Positions 11,437 through 22,345 are shown, numbered from the stretch's first letter. The stretch: 64,000 nucleotides of DNA from Pontederia crassipes (GCA_030549335.1 CM060196.1:17008501-17072500), one strand, 5' to 3'. A program made the numbers and translations. The notes: generated by a model from the letters alone, not told the origin.

Positions 11437-11735
11437 GCTTTGAGCGCTCTAATTTTTTCAAAGTAACGGTGTCCAGCGCCTTAAGGACAGGCGTGCGACT
11501 CCGACAAAAGGAATGGGACGGCCAGTGCACATGGAGAGGCAGCGACTTGGCTCAGGGGTATTATATGACATTGCTCAGCATGCCTTTTTGCTTCAGTAGT
11601 TGGACTTCAGGTAGAATAGGGAGTGGCGACTGCACCCTTTCAGTGTTATATGACCTTTTTCTGTTTTTGTTACCACTCAAACTCTATACTTGTATATTTT
11701 ACCATCATTATCCGTCCTTTATTCTCTCTCAAAAA
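11437..11735 (+). mobile_element. Short poly(A)-ended retroposon
   Basis: A 299-bp block is flanked by the 13-bp direct repeat AAGTAACAGAGTA (11424-11436 and 11736-11748) and ends in an A run after TTATTCTCTCTC. Copy B lacks it. The length suits a SINE or a heavily 5'-truncated LINE. No clear tRNA-type A/B boxes and no homology to a known SINE were recognised. A 90-codon open frame inside is probably chance. Confidence 0.6.
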
Positions 11736-11748
11736 AAGTAACAGAGTA

Positions 11749-13180
11749 ACTACAACTGCGATGTTCTGTAGAATTTTTAAGTTAATGACATACATTATGT
11801 TTTCTCCCAAGGCATCTTTAAGATTAAAATTCTAGATTCATAATTCATAATATCATTGTTTGACCCTCAAAAAAAAAGAAACATAATCTATCATCTTCAT
11901 TGCCCGATTGATTTTTCTTCCTCCATTAGTTAAAAAATATTTGAAGTTAGAGCGCACACAGGTTTGAAATAGGACTTGCTTTGGCACCTTATTCTGTTAT
12001 TAAATTAAAATGTTGAAAGGCAAATGCGGTATATGCTTCCCTCCTGGCGACCTCATTTAGTTAAAGAAATTTGCAGATTCATAAATATAAATTAATATCT
12101 ATGTGAGTCGGGCCGTTCATTGTCTATTCATCCAATAACAAACTTTTATAAGCAAGTTGCTGCTCGTCAGCTAGCAAATTCTGTGATTACTTTTGGGATA
12201 TGTGAGCGTCAATATATTCCAAAAGAAAGTTCCATTCATTAGAAGTGTTTTGTGTTGGATTCATGCACGGTTAATGTGTCTGAACCAGAAGTGATGAATA
12301 ATCTGAAGCATCAAATTGAAATAGTGATTAGTTAGTTGCAACATCAAGTTGAAATAGTGATGAATTGTTCTTTTTTTTGGGTAAAGGAAATGATAATGAA
12401 TCAGTTGAAGTGTCAAGGTTATCGTGCTTCTTAAGGAATATCATCTCCAGGGGAATAAAGTGTTGATAGAGATCAGGTTGTGATGTTGTCTAGATGGAGA
12501 CACTCGAAACTGTGCGCTGTGAAAAAGTGGCAAGATGTTTGAAGTTCTTGTTCCGGCAAGAGGCTCAAGAAGATGCTGAGGAGATCGGAAGAAAAGAAAA
12601 GAAAAGAAAATCTCAAATCTGGATATCGATACTGAAGTATATTTATGGATATAGTTACAAGATTATGATCAAGTAATATCTTTGCATGGCTTATGGTGAG
12701 AATCCATCAACTTATCTGATGATTTGTGCATGTTCTTTTTCGTTTTAAAGATGGGAACTCGACATTGCTTTTCAGGCATAGGATCACTCTTCATTTACAA
12801 TGCGCACAAAGTACAGAGACCTCGACTTCTGAACCCCATCCGCTTCAAGATACACAGGACTTGGAATAACTCTTCTTTTTTTTTTTCTTGAACAACAGTG
12901 GCGAATTTTGATGTGCCATATATCGTGATAGGATCTTGGACCTCGTCAGCCTTATAGGTTTTCTTAGGTTTATTTTACTTGTATATCCTTATAATATAGT
13001 CATCCTTTTTAGCTTAGAATTAGAATAGTTAATATGATATTTTCTTGCCTTGGACAATATTTGCTTCAGGCTTTTTTCCTCATTTTCTTCGTTTAGTAAT
13101 TACAATTTTTTGGTTGTCGCTCAAAACGTTATACAAACTTTGGAGGAAAATTTCCTTAAAATGATTGAGCAAGACTACAC
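11749..13180 (+). pseudogene. Distal part of duplication copy A with exon-like remnant
   Basis: Aligns with about 17540-19150 of copy B. The stretch 12120-12440 corresponds to the coding-like segment at 17880-18240, with phrases such as ASKFCDYFW and SKRKFHSLEVFC and repeated NSD/EASN-type residues, but with in-frame stops. 12494-12676 holds an open 60-codon frame whose copy B counterpart reads differently. Taken with 7159-7548 this is most likely the decayed 3' part of one unrecognised gene. The T at 12229 marks the undisturbed equivalent of the LINE-tail insertion site in copy B (GTCAATATATTCCAAAAG is continuous here). Confidence 0.4.
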
Positions 13181-13791
13181 GAAGTGTTGCTGGCTTTGCG
13201 CATGGAGAAAAAGTAACACCATCTGCGAAATTTGTCGGCCAAATTTTATGCGCACGTAATTAGAGCGAGATAAATCATAAATAATACAAGATGATAAGCT
13301 TATGCAAGCCGAATTGATAAAGTTAATATTCTTTTTTCAAATTTCGGGAGAAATTTAAGTCCTCATAAAAAAAGACGTTTATTTTCTCTTGGAGAAATAA
13401 AAGGAAAAAAGAAATTATATTGGAAGAGGAAAACAAAATAGCATCCATTCGTATCCAAATTATTAAAGGATTAATGTTCCCGAAATTAAAATTAACTTGT
13501 TTACTCTCACCTCTTTTTCCTCCCTCCCTTCCATTTGTCTATCCGAACATTTCATAATGTAATCTCCATCCTATAACTTATAATTTAGATGCACAAAAAT
13601 ATTGCACACCTGCTTACAAAGATCTTCTGACCTAGTCCAAAAAATAAATTAGTGGTAACAACAATAATGTGCAAATTTCAGTTGGTTTAAATAAATAAAA
13701 AATATAATCCAGAAGATTAGGAAAAAAATAGTGAAAAATTCAAATAAAGAATTGTGATGCACCAGTCATATTATTCTCCTAAGACACTAAT
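13181..13791. other. Spacer between the two duplicated blocks
   Basis: A+T-rich, no gene and no clear repeat. It ends where homology to the region upstream of gene A resumes (about 13780). Confidence 0.5.
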
Positions 13792-13896
13792 TGGGCCTTT
13801 ATACCAATGAGGCCTGACCTTTTACAAATTTTGTTAAATAAATTCTTTTGTAATAATTTCAAAATAACTGCGTCCAAGTCGTGTAACCTAAACCCC
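13792..13896 (+). promoter_or_regulatory. Site II and telo-box motifs of L1-domain gene B
   Basis: TGGGCC at 13792-13797 and AACCTAAACCCC at 13885-13896 match the motif pair ahead of gene A, at similar order and distance from the start codon. The telo box is better preserved here than in copy A. Confidence 0.6.
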
Positions 13897-13926
13897 CGCC
13901 GCCTTCTCTTTCCACACTCTTTCTTG

Positions 13927-15105
13927 ATGGCTTCTGCCGCGCCGCCGCCGACGACACCGGCGAATGTACCCGTACGACGGGAGTCCGTGTCCAAGGCCGT
14001 CGGCGCCCTGCTCGACCACCTGCGCAAGAGCGCCCAGCAGCGCAAGGCGCAGCTCCTCGAGCACGACGACTTCCTCTACGTCGTCCTCACCCTCCGCCGC
14101 ATCCCCGCCTCCTCCCGCACCAACCCCTACCTCCTCCCCCTCCCCCACCCCATTTTCCCCTACGACGCCTCCGACGACGCCGCTCCCTCCCTCTGCCTCT
14201 TCCTCGACGACCGCCCCCATCGCCGCGGCGGCGCGCCGCTCCTGTCCCCGTCCGACGTCCTCGACCGCGCGCGCGCACTCTCCCTCCCCGTTGACGAGGC
14301 CATTGGTCTCTCCTCCATCCGTTCCGACTACCGCCCTTATGAAGCTCGCCGCCGCCTCTGCGACTCTCACGACCTGTTCCTCGCTGACCGCGCGATCCTC
14401 CACCTCCTTCCGCGCCTTATCGGGAAGCACTTCTTTTGTAAGAAGAAGATCCCCCTCGCCGTCGATTTCTCCCGCCCGGGCTGGCCCGAGCAGGTGCGCC
14501 GTTGCCTGTCCTCCGCCCCGCTCTACCTTCGCACTGGGACGTGCTGCGCCGTGAGGATTGGGAGGATGTCAATGGATGCTGAGTCGATCGTCGACAACGC
14601 CATTGCGGTGCTGGAGGGGGCCATGGACTACATACCTAAGAAGTGGCGGAATGTGCGATCTGTGCACGTCAAGGCCGTGGATTCTGTTGCACTTCCTATT
14701 TATCAGGCCGTTCCAGAGATGGCGTTCAAGATTGATACCCTGCCTTTTCATGTGGCGGAGAAGAAGGATAAAGCTGAAGAGGACGGGGAAGTTGTTAATG
14801 CTGAGGGCGGTGAGAATGGGAACGAAGAGCAAAAACCCGATGAATCATCTGGCAGGAAGATGAAGAAAGAGGCTGGCAACAAACAGAAGAAGGGAGCAAG
14901 GATGCATCAAGTGATTCCTCACAGAGATGAAGAACAAGAAAAGGATCCTAGAGGCATTGCGGAGAAAGAAGTGCTTGAAAATGAAGTGTTAGATGATGGT
15001 TTAGCTATTGGAGACGATGAAATAATAGAGAAAAAGAGTACTAAAAAAAAGAAAAGCACTGGGATGGAGAAAGTTAAGAAGAAGAGCAAGAAAGCAAATG
15101 CATAA
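13927..15105 (+). CDS. Ribosomal L1 domain-containing protein (RSL1D1-like), copy B
   Basis: The 392-residue product is the tandem duplicate of the gene at 4993-6168 and is recognised on the same grounds. The L1 fold covers about residues 15-250 (ESVSKAVGALLDHLRKSAQQ, KKIPLAVDFSRPGW, RTGTCCAVRIGRMSMD, KKWRNVRSVHVKAVDSVALP), followed by an acidic then lysine-rich tail ending KKKSKKANA. The L1 part differs from copy A by few residues, while the tail carries many substitutions and small indels (KKKKDKTDAEGE versus KKDKAEEDGE). ATG 13927 aligns with ATG 4993 of copy A; the longer frame back to 13807 is not conserved. Intronless, with a steep G+C decline along the gene. The role is probably pre-rRNA binding in 60S assembly in the nucleolus, inferred from the family. 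Possible redundancy or subfunctionalisation with copy A. Confidence 0.88.
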   Translation: MASAAPPPTTPANVPVRRESVSKAVGALLDHLRKSAQQRKAQLLEHDDFLYVVLTLRRIPASSRTNPYLLPLPHPIFPYDASDDAAPSLCLFLDDRPHRRGGAPLLSPSDVLDRARALSLPVDEAIGLSSIRSDYRPYEARRRLCDSHDLFLADRAILHLLPRLIGKHFFCKKKIPLAVDFSRPGWPEQVRRCLSSAPLYLRTGTCCAVRIGRMSMDAESIVDNAIAVLEGAMDYIPKKWRNVRSVHVKAVDSVALPIYQAVPEMAFKIDTLPFHVAEKKDKAEEDGEVVNAEGGENGNEEQKPDESSGRKMKKEAGNKQKKGARMHQVIPHRDEEQEKDPRGIAEKEVLENEVLDDGLAIGDDEIIEKKSTKKKKSTGMEKVKKKSKKANA

Positions 15106-17189
15106 ATTTTTTACTAATACAGGCTCTTAAGTTTTGCCTTCTGATTTCTTCTTTATGATTTAGTACTATGGATTAAAGCAGTTTTGCTTGTGAAAGTAAT
15201 GTATTACTTATGCTGGTCCATCTCATCCTAATATCTTAAAATTTATTGTATGTTTTAGCTGCATAGCACAGTTTGTCTTAGGTTGGCATTAGATGCCTAT
15301 AAACATAATCGAGTTTGTTACTTTCATAATTTTTTCTGTATCAGCATGTTTCCTCAAATTGCAGTGCTACTTGAATATTTTGAGTAAGAGAAGTTTATGG
15401 TTAGCTAAATTGTATCGCACAAATTGTGTTTTTTTATATATAATTTTGTGTCGCGCTTTCAATTTGCATCTGTGGTGAGTGGGACTTATGTCATTGAGTT
15501 GCAAGCAAATTCAATAATCTGGTTATCATAAGTTAATTAGCACATCAATCTAGTAGTCATACACAACATTTTTTTGTATTTAATTTTTTTAACAGATTCT
15601 TTTATATTTTATATTTTCATTTTTTTTGGATGAGAGTAGTGCGCTTATTTTATTTAAATAAGTCTGTTACATCTTTGATAGTCACTTTTTTTTTTAATTG
15701 AGATCTGAGAATGTGGTTTGAAGGTTTTATCTCAAACCAAATATTTTGCCAATTACTATCCTGTGGATATGTTCTATGAATTCCAAAAACTCTCAATGTT
15801 CTGGTATTCCGTTTTTATCATATGCCAGATTAAGAATGTGACATATAGAATGCCTAAATGCATGTGACTATAGAGATAGAACTGCGGAGAAAAAATGGTA
15901 CATGGTGGTTTTGAAATTGGTGCTGGGCAAAAGGGACTTCCTCACCGGAGTATCAATGATGTAACTAATAACATCTCTATGGTTCTCTAATCCAGGTGGT
16001 TAAGGTGAGCTACTAAAGGATTCTGGAATGCTGGAAAGAGTTGCATGCTCAATTACTGGTTATCCAACTTTATTGGCTTGTCTCTTATTTTTTTCTCTCT
16101 TATTAAGAGAATCTTGGAATTTGATCCCAAGTGAATTCTTCGATGCAAAATGAGGTTCTATACCTTCAATGAAAGAACATTGTGCTACATATTTTCTCCT
16201 AGTATGATATTCTGTGCAACCTTTTGAGATGAAATTCTGTTGATTATTATCATGCTATGGGGCCTGTAATTGCCCTAATATTTCATTTCACTGGATAATT
16301 ACTTCAATCAAGCTTTAGGATATGAGTTAGTTGTAGGCTCATAGCTTAACTTGGGTCAGGAAATGATGTATATATATATATATTTCTTCTAAAAAAAATG
16401 ATGCGTTGCCCTTAATGTGTTCATCATTTTTCTGTTATTCATAGCTTCCTATCTATTCAACTATGGTGGGCTTATTCCTTTTGTACTTTCTCTACATATA
16501 TTTTAGAATTCATGGTAGCCTTCATAATTGTCATTTGACGAGTTGTGCAATTAGTAGATCATTCACAAATTTATTTGCACTGAAATTTTAATTTATGGAT
16601 TTTACAATATGTGTGATATAATAAGAGAGTCTCATAGGAAAGAGATGCGGCTATTGATAAAAGATCAATAAATGTGTTCTTATTGAAAACTCATTATGTA
16701 ACAACTGCAGTTAATGGTGAATAAAGATGCGGTGATCGTTCACTGATGAAAAATAATCATTCCTATTTTGTATTGCTAGTTGGTGAACTTTTAAGGCTCT
16801 GTTTATATTTGAGAGTGCTGTTGCATAACCTGATAGCAGACATAGTACAAGGCCAAGTAACTTAAGAATGTGTCATTTTACTGTGAAATCTTGATTTCCA
16901 TTTTGTTTCTGTTCCATCAATTCCAACCGTTTGGACATCATAGTTTTCTTATTGATCTCTCAAGGAAAGTAACAATCTTATTCTGGCTTCAGTTTTAGAT
17001 GTCAACTATTTGGACAACAAATATTAACCTTGTCGTTTCAAAAAGAACAAATATTAACCTTGTCAATTGTCATTATACAATTGGGTCTGAGGCCTTAGCT
17101 TTGTTACATCTCTACTAATATTTCTAAATTTGACACCCAAGAAGTAAGTTATATCAATGTGCTTTATATTCTTATAATTATCTCTAAAT
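15106..17189. other. Duplicated 3' flank, copy B
   Basis: Noncoding. Aligns piecewise with 6169-8334 and 11040-11310 of copy A (GGTGGTTTTGAAATTG, AGTATGATATTCTGTG, TCTGTTGATTATTATCATGC, GTTGCATAACCTGATAGCAG). The exon-like frames seen at 7159-7548 are broken here. It contains the uninterrupted site matching the LINE insertion of copy A (about 16836-16860). Confidence 0.6.
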
Positions 17190-17201
17190 TAGTAACAAAC
17201 T

Positions 17202-17371
17202 CCGCCTATATTTTATAGCCGGTCCCAAGCCCGGATAAAGGAGGAGGGTTGTGTTAGGCCCCGACAGCCAGCATAAAATCCTGTCGAATCTTATGAACAT
17301 GGATCAACGATATGATCCATGTAGCCGACCCCACCTAGTGGGATAAGGCTTTGTTGTTGTTGTTGTTGTTG
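17202..17371 (+). mobile_element. Au-like SINE in duplication copy B
   Basis: It runs from CTCCGCCTATATTTTATAGC through GGTCCCAAGCCCGGATAAAG to GGGATAAGGCTTTGTTGTTG with a (TTG)n tail. The repeat TAGTAACAAACT flanks it (17190-17201 and 17372-17383), and copy A has the empty site. Head and tail match the two ends of the RTE LINE at 34805-37974. Here the head breaks after ATGGATCAACGA and the tail resumes at TATGATCCATG, the shortest tail of the four SINEs. The assignment to the Au family rests on memory of its body and TTG tail. Confidence 0.85.
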
Positions 17372-17894
17372 TAGTAACAAACTTGCAAACCTTCTAAAAA
17401 CAACAAAATGAAAATAAATAACAAAATGTGCATGCTTAATTTGCTGGAAGATTAACAACTAATGTATAGGCAACTAGAACATGTTTGATTAATTGTATAT
17501 CACTTTAATTGACAGAATCACAAGTGCTGAGCTGGTTGTTGTATAGAATTATTGAGTTGATTACATGCATTGGAATTTTCTCCTAAATCAGTTTTGAACT
17601 TAAAAAAGTAGATTCGTAATTTACGATTGCATTCAAGCAATCTCGCAGAAGGAAATGATATCTATTGCCTGTCTGTGTTTAATCCTTTATGTTTAATTAA
17701 GCAATATTTGAATTCAGTCAAACTAAGTTTGAAATTTGACTTGCTTTGGCACCTTATTCTGTTATTAAATTAGAGGAATGTTAAAAGGTAAATATTATAA
17801 ATGCTTCCCTCCCTATAAGTCACTTAGGTAAAGAATTTTGTAGACCCACAATATAAATTGATATACCTGAGTTGTGTGCTTTCATTGTTTATTC

Positions 17895-18620
17895 ATCCTA
17901 CAGCAATCTTTTACAAGCAATTTGCTGCTCATCAGCTAGCAAATTCTCTGATTGCTTTTGGAATGCTGTGTGTCAATATATTCAACAACAACAACAAAGT
18001 CTTATCCCACTAGGTGGGGTCGGCTGTGTCAATATATTCCAAAAGAAAAATTCCATTCATTACTGGTGTTTTGTATTGGATTCACGCATAGTTAATGTGT
18101 CATTCAGATCTGGACTAGAAGTGATGAATCATCGGAAGCATCAAATTGCAACAGTGATGAGTTCGTTGAAGCATCAAGTTGAAATAGTGATAAATTCTTT
18201 TCCAGTAAAGGAAATAGTGATGAATTAGTTGAAGCGTCAAGTTGAAATAGGTTATCTTGCTTCTTACGTATGCATTTCTAACGCACGTGTCAGCCTTGCA
18301 GGCATGAGAATATCACCTCCAGGGGAATAAAGTGTTGATGGAGATCAAGTTGTGATGTTGTCCAGATGGAGACAGTGGAAACTGTGGCACTGTGAATAGA
18401 GGCACTGTGTTTGAAGTTCTTGTTCCTGCAAGTGCCAGAAGAAAGATGCTGAGGAGATCAGAAGGAAAGAAAACCAAATCTGTAATGTGGATATTGATAC
18501 TGAAGTATATTTATAGTTGTAGTCATATAGTTACAAAGATTGTGAATAATCAAGTAATATCTTTGCATGGGCATATGATGAGAATCCTCCAACTTATCTG
18601 ATGATTATTTCGCATCTCTT
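17895..18620 (+). pseudogene. Exon-like remnant of unrecognised gene, copy B
   Basis: After an acceptor-like TATTCATCCTACAG the sequence reads CCSSASKFSDCFWNAVCQYI, is interrupted by a 41-bp LINE tail, then continues PKEKFHSLLVFCIGF. Around 18117-18240 there is a 33-bp-type repeat encoding SDESSEASN, NSDEFVEASS and NSDELVEASS. A later open frame at 18392-18601 includes GTVFEVLVPASARRKMLRRS. In-frame stops occur between these pieces. Copy A has the same blocks at 12120-12680, so they predate the duplication. The family is not recognised. Confidence 0.4.
17984..18024 (-). mobile_element. 41-bp 5'-truncated RTE LINE tail
   Basis: On the minus strand this is only GCCGACCCCACCTAGTGGGA plus TAAGACTTTGTTGTTG..., the last bases of the LINE 3' end. 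It is flanked by the 15-bp repeat TGTGTCAATATATTC (17969-17983 and 18025-18039). The homologous place in copy A (about 12208-12225) has a single GTCAATATATTCC and no insert. A complete target-primed insertion reduced to about 41 bp. Confidence 0.85.
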
Positions 18621-19329
18621 CTTTTTCTGCTTAGAGATGGGAAGTTGACCTGCTTTCTAGACATAGGATCAGTCTTCATTTACAATGGTTGCATAAGTAC
18701 AGGAACATCGACTTTTCAACCCCATCTGTCTCAAGATGCTCAAGACATGGAATAAACTCTTTTTGGTGCAGTAATGAACTTTTCTGGGCTTTGGTATTTT
18801 GATATGCCAGCTTGGATCCCATCAGCCTTATAGATTTTCTTAGATTTCTTACTTTTATATCCTTATAATATAATTTATCTTTTTTACAGCATAAAATTCA
18901 GGATATCAATTATGGCATTTTTCTGCCTTGAACGTTCGTTTCAGGGTTTTCTTACATATTTTCTTTTTTCTTTGGTAATTAAATTTTATATCTTAAATTA
19001 AAAGGGACTTTGCGAAGAGTCATCATCTCTTTCACAGCATTGTGCAGTCCAAATATATGCGAACTTCGGAGGGAAAAATACCAAAAAATGGAAACAAAAA
19101 CGGATGACCATAATATTAAAGAGAATTGCAAGTCTTTGCACATATTGTAGAGGTCAATAAGCTCATTATCGAACATCTAACAAAGAGGTGGACGTCCGAG
19201 ATTATCAGACGTTTATCATTAAGTGGCTAAGTTCTTCATCAATTGAGTATAATGAAAAAATATTTACTTGTATTGTATATTTTGCACATTAACTAAACTA
19301 ATATAAATAAAAGGAACCTGATAGCGGCC
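18621..19329. other. End of duplication copy B and spacer
   Basis: Homology to copy A (for example CAGCCTTATAGATTTTCTTAG) continues to about 19150 and then fades. Nothing else is seen. Confidence 0.5.
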
Positions 19330-20061
19330 TAAGGGTTCGTTTGATTTAACTGATAAATTGAAGTGTTTGAGTAGTTTAATAATTAAAGTTAATTTTAAAA
19401 ATAAACAGTTACATACTTGATAATAAAAAAATTTATAAGTTCTTATTTTAATCAAATGAATAAAAAGTCTAATTCTATAATAAAAAAATATTGACTAAAA
19501 TTTACGTATATTCTAAGAATAAAATAATATTTTTTTATCAAATCAATCAATTTTTTCTTTCACAAAATAAGAGCTTGTTTGGCTAACCTTATATGTCAAT
19601 CAAAATGTTTTATAAATAGTTTTGAAGTTTTCACTCTGTTTCATAATTGAAAAAAAGCTGATAAACACTTATTTTTACCTACTTATAAATAAATAAATAA
19701 ATCGAAGACCTCAATTTATTTTGTACAAAAAAAACTGATCACTTTGAACAATGAATGTACTATTTTATCCTTTAAATATAATAACTTTTCTTCACATATT
19801 TTTCTATTATAATATTAAGAGCTTTTTGGACATTTGATTAAAATAATAACTTATTAGTATTTTATTATTAAACACATAACTACTTATTTTTTAAATCAGT
19901 TTTAACCATTAAATTAATTATCAATACTCCAACTTATCAACTATTTTATATCAGCTAAGTCAAGCGAGTCCTAATCTAAGATTGCTAAATTTGAAGAAAA
20001 AAATTTAAACTTCTAATAAATTATTTTGACTGATTTATAAGCTTAGTCAAACGTCCCATAA
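19330..20061. mobile_element. Two adjoining MITEs of the GTTTGGCTAAGCTTATAA family
   Basis: The unit 19568-20061 starts GAGCTTGTTTGGCTAACCTT and ends with ATTTATAAGCTTAGTCAAAC then GTCCC, inverted repeats of roughly 35 bp. Internal phrases (CTGATAAACACTTATTTTTA, CTATTATAATATTAAGAGCT) match the copy at 28506-28915. 19330-19560 is a partial copy in the opposite orientation. No target-site duplication could be fixed. The terminal sequence is hAT-like, but the superfamily is uncertain. Confidence 0.6.
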
Positions 20062-20696
20062 CTCGGTTGAGATTTTGAATTGAATACATCAAGTTCTTTA
20101 ATGTTGCTCCACATGTTTATATTAATTGGTTCAAATCCACAACAATTGCCATTTTTTTTAGAAAAGTAAATATCTATGTTAATGCATTTTCTCTGTGAGG
20201 GAGGATTTATTGTGTATATTCTTCTATCAATATATATATATGTACCAATGATTAAATTATGAATATCAAAGTGGTTTACATTCATATTTACCTTGCAATG
20301 AGAATGCAATAAATCAAATGTATGCGTAAAGCACGCAAGTCATTGGAAAGTTATCTCACATACATCCTATATACATCTGATTAGGCATGTGGCTTGTAAG
20401 TTATAACTTCTAACTCGTTACTTCTTTTTTTTAAAAAATAGCGTATTTAACCATTGCCATGTTGATTACTATCAAATTAGTCACTAACTTCCTAATTTGT
20501 ACATCACAATCAACTACCAACCAATCAAAACATAAATCCAAACTTTACTTATAGAAAAAGAAAAAAAAAAGAACACAAATCAAACACTCTTGTGCACCTC
20601 ATGAATCATGATCACCCCCACCACCAAATCCGGCCAATAAAATGCATTTCCCTGCCGTCGGGCCCCCATTGAATAATGCAGCGTGGTTGGCTGCCT

Positions 20697-20700
<4 letters not shown>
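20062..20700. other. Intergenic DNA
   Basis: No gene or clear element seen. Short open frames on the minus strand have A+T-driven composition and no recognisable motif. Confidence 0.5.

Positions 20701-20730
<30 letters not shown>
20701..20730. repeat. (CT)n microsatellite
   Basis: About fifteen CT units in a row, in the 3' region of the carboxylesterase gene (downstream of its stop on the minus strand). Confidence 0.95.
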
Positions 20731-20731
<1 letters not shown>

Positions 20732-21166
20732 AATGCGTGATGAACTTGGACTCTCCCAACAGTCTAACACGGTGACAGAAAAAAAAATCACTTTACCAAT
20801 TGGCTTTAATTGCTTTAGTGATCTTGGCCTGCAAATAATTTTGTCCTCCAAAGCAAGAGATGTGCAATTGCAAATATTCAAGTGGGTTGCAGTGAAAGCC
20901 ATCTTAATGTATTATATATAAAACTTCATCTCAATTTGTAAGCTTGATATATATACAAAAGCAATCTTTCCACCTTACACATTATGTATTATATATTTAA
21001 ATATATCTATGTATATACGATAAATTATTTCTCTCTCCTGTGTCACACATGATAAGGACAGGATTGATGATGCAGACCGTAATTTGTTGCTTAATCTTTG
21101 ATTCAAACACTAAGTTTCGAATCGGTTTCTCTCTCATCACTGTGCATGCGACGCTCTCATCAGCCA

Positions 21167-22222
21167 TCACCTACTGCTGATGAAGGCCTTGATGTGCGTC
21201 AACATCTCATGGGTCCTGGCGTGGGACATGTGATAGTTATGGAGGACTTGGAAGGCATGCCCCACTCCTGTGTACATGGCCGTCTCCACGTCCCTGCCCG
21301 CCCTCTTCATCGCCTTGCAGAACTCCATGTTCCTGTCCTTGAGTATGTCCAGCTCCGAGACGCACACCAGCATCGGAGGAAGCCCGCGGCGCCCCCCACC
21401 CACCATATCGGCAGCGGCCGCCGTGGGGTTGCACCAGGGGTGGTCCCTGTCCGCGCCCGGCGGCAGCGCCATCCTCCAGTAGCAGTCCGACGTCGCCAGG
21501 CTCAGCGCCGACCTGGACGACTGCGGCGAGTTCCTCTCCGAGGGCGTCCGGGCTTCGCCCCCGAAGAACGGCTGTATGAGGACGACGCCCTTGATCGGGG
21601 AGCCCCCCGCCTGGGCTGCCACGTTGTAGGCGATGGCCGCGCCGGCGCTGTCGCCGCCCAGGAAGACGCAGGCGAAGTCGCAGCGCGCCCTCCAGGAGTT
21701 GCTGAGCTCGTCCGGCCGGCCCCGCGCCCCCGTCTGCTGCTGCTGCACCCACCTCAACGCCGCGAGTCCGTCCTCGTACGCCGCCGGGAGGCGGTGCTCG
21801 GGGGCGAGGCGGTAGTTGACGGACGCGACGATGCAGCGCGCCCGGGACGACAGGCGGGCCAGGAACTCGTGATAGCAGCGCCACGCGGCGGACCCGACGC
21901 AGAAGCCGCCGCCGTGGAAGTAGACGAGCACGGGGAGCTTTTGGGTGGCCTCGCCATGGGCTTGGACCTTGGGGACGTAGAGACGGGCCCAGACGCCGGT
22001 GGAGTGGCTGACGACGACGTCGCTGCAGGCGACGTCGGGCTCCGGCGACCAGGTGCAGGCCACGTCGAGGATGGCCGGGAGGCGCTCGACGTGGCCGTCC
22101 TCGTAGACTCGGATGAGGCCCGGGATCTCCTCGGCGAGGGCTCCGTGATCCTTGGGCGCAATGGTCGGCGAGGCGGGCGCGAGCTTTGGACGGTCGCCAA
22201 GATTAAGAGGGAGGGCGCCCAT
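21167..22222 (-). CDS. Carboxylesterase, plant CXE family (alpha/beta hydrolase fold-3)
   Basis: The 351-residue product is a class related to plant CXE enzymes and the gibberellin receptor GID1. It resembles CXE17-like members. Seen: the oxyanion-hole motif HGGGFCVGSAAW (about residues 103-114), NYRLAPEHRLPAAYEDG (about 136-152), the nucleophile elbow GGDSAG with Ser192, Asp292 in VSELDILKDRN and His322 in GVGHAF. All three catalytic residues and HGGG are present, so it should be an active esterase on small ester substrates in the cytosol; no signal peptide is seen. The substrate cannot be told. His322 is kept, whereas GID1 receptors lose it, so this is not a GID1 receptor. ATG 22222 is chosen for its strong context (A at -3, G at +4) and family length. 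An in-frame ATG at 22237 is possible; the frame to 22345 runs into the TATA region. Single exon and very G+C-rich throughout. Confidence 0.92.
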   Translation of the reverse strand: MGALPLNLGDRPKLAPASPTIAPKDHGALAEEIPGLIRVYEDGHVERLPAILDVACTWSPEPDVACSDVVVSHSTGVWARLYVPKVQAHGEATQKLPVLVYFHGGGFCVGSAAWRCYHEFLARLSSRARCIVASVNYRLAPEHRLPAAYEDGLAALRWVQQQQTGARGRPDELSNSWRARCDFACVFLGGDSAGAAIAYNVAAQAGGSPIKGVVLIQPFFGGEARTPSERNSPQSSRSALSLATSDCYWRMALPPGADRDHPWCNPTAAAADMVGGGRRGLPPMLVCVSELDILKDRNMEFCKAMKRAGRDVETAMYTGVGHAFQVLHNYHMSHARTHEMLTHIKAFISSR

Positions 22223-22279
22223 TCTTCTCCTTCTCATAACAAGTTTCCTATTGCTACTGAGTGAATGAGATATGTGCAC

Positions 22280-22291
22280 ATATATATATAC
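22280..22291 (-). promoter_or_regulatory. Probable TATA box of the carboxylesterase gene
   Basis: A TATATATATA run lies about 58-69 bases upstream of ATG 22222 on the minus strand. A start site about 30 bases downstream would leave a 5'UTR of roughly 30 nt. The TA run could also be just a microsatellite. Confidence 0.45.
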
Positions 22292-22345
22292 ACACAATGT
22301 GATGCAAATGCAACTGTAAGGTTGAGTCCAACCAAAGTCGTCCAT

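Noticed and set aside
13888-14430. Long open frames antisense to the L1-domain genes (for example 180 codons on the minus strand)
   Set aside because: They are by-products of the high G+C third positions of the real gene on the plus strand; compositions are Arg/Gly/Val-rich without motifs.
21098-22264. 388-codon plus-strand frame opposite the carboxylesterase
   Set aside because: It mirrors the G+C-rich carboxylesterase codons. The minus-strand protein has all family motifs, the plus-strand one none.
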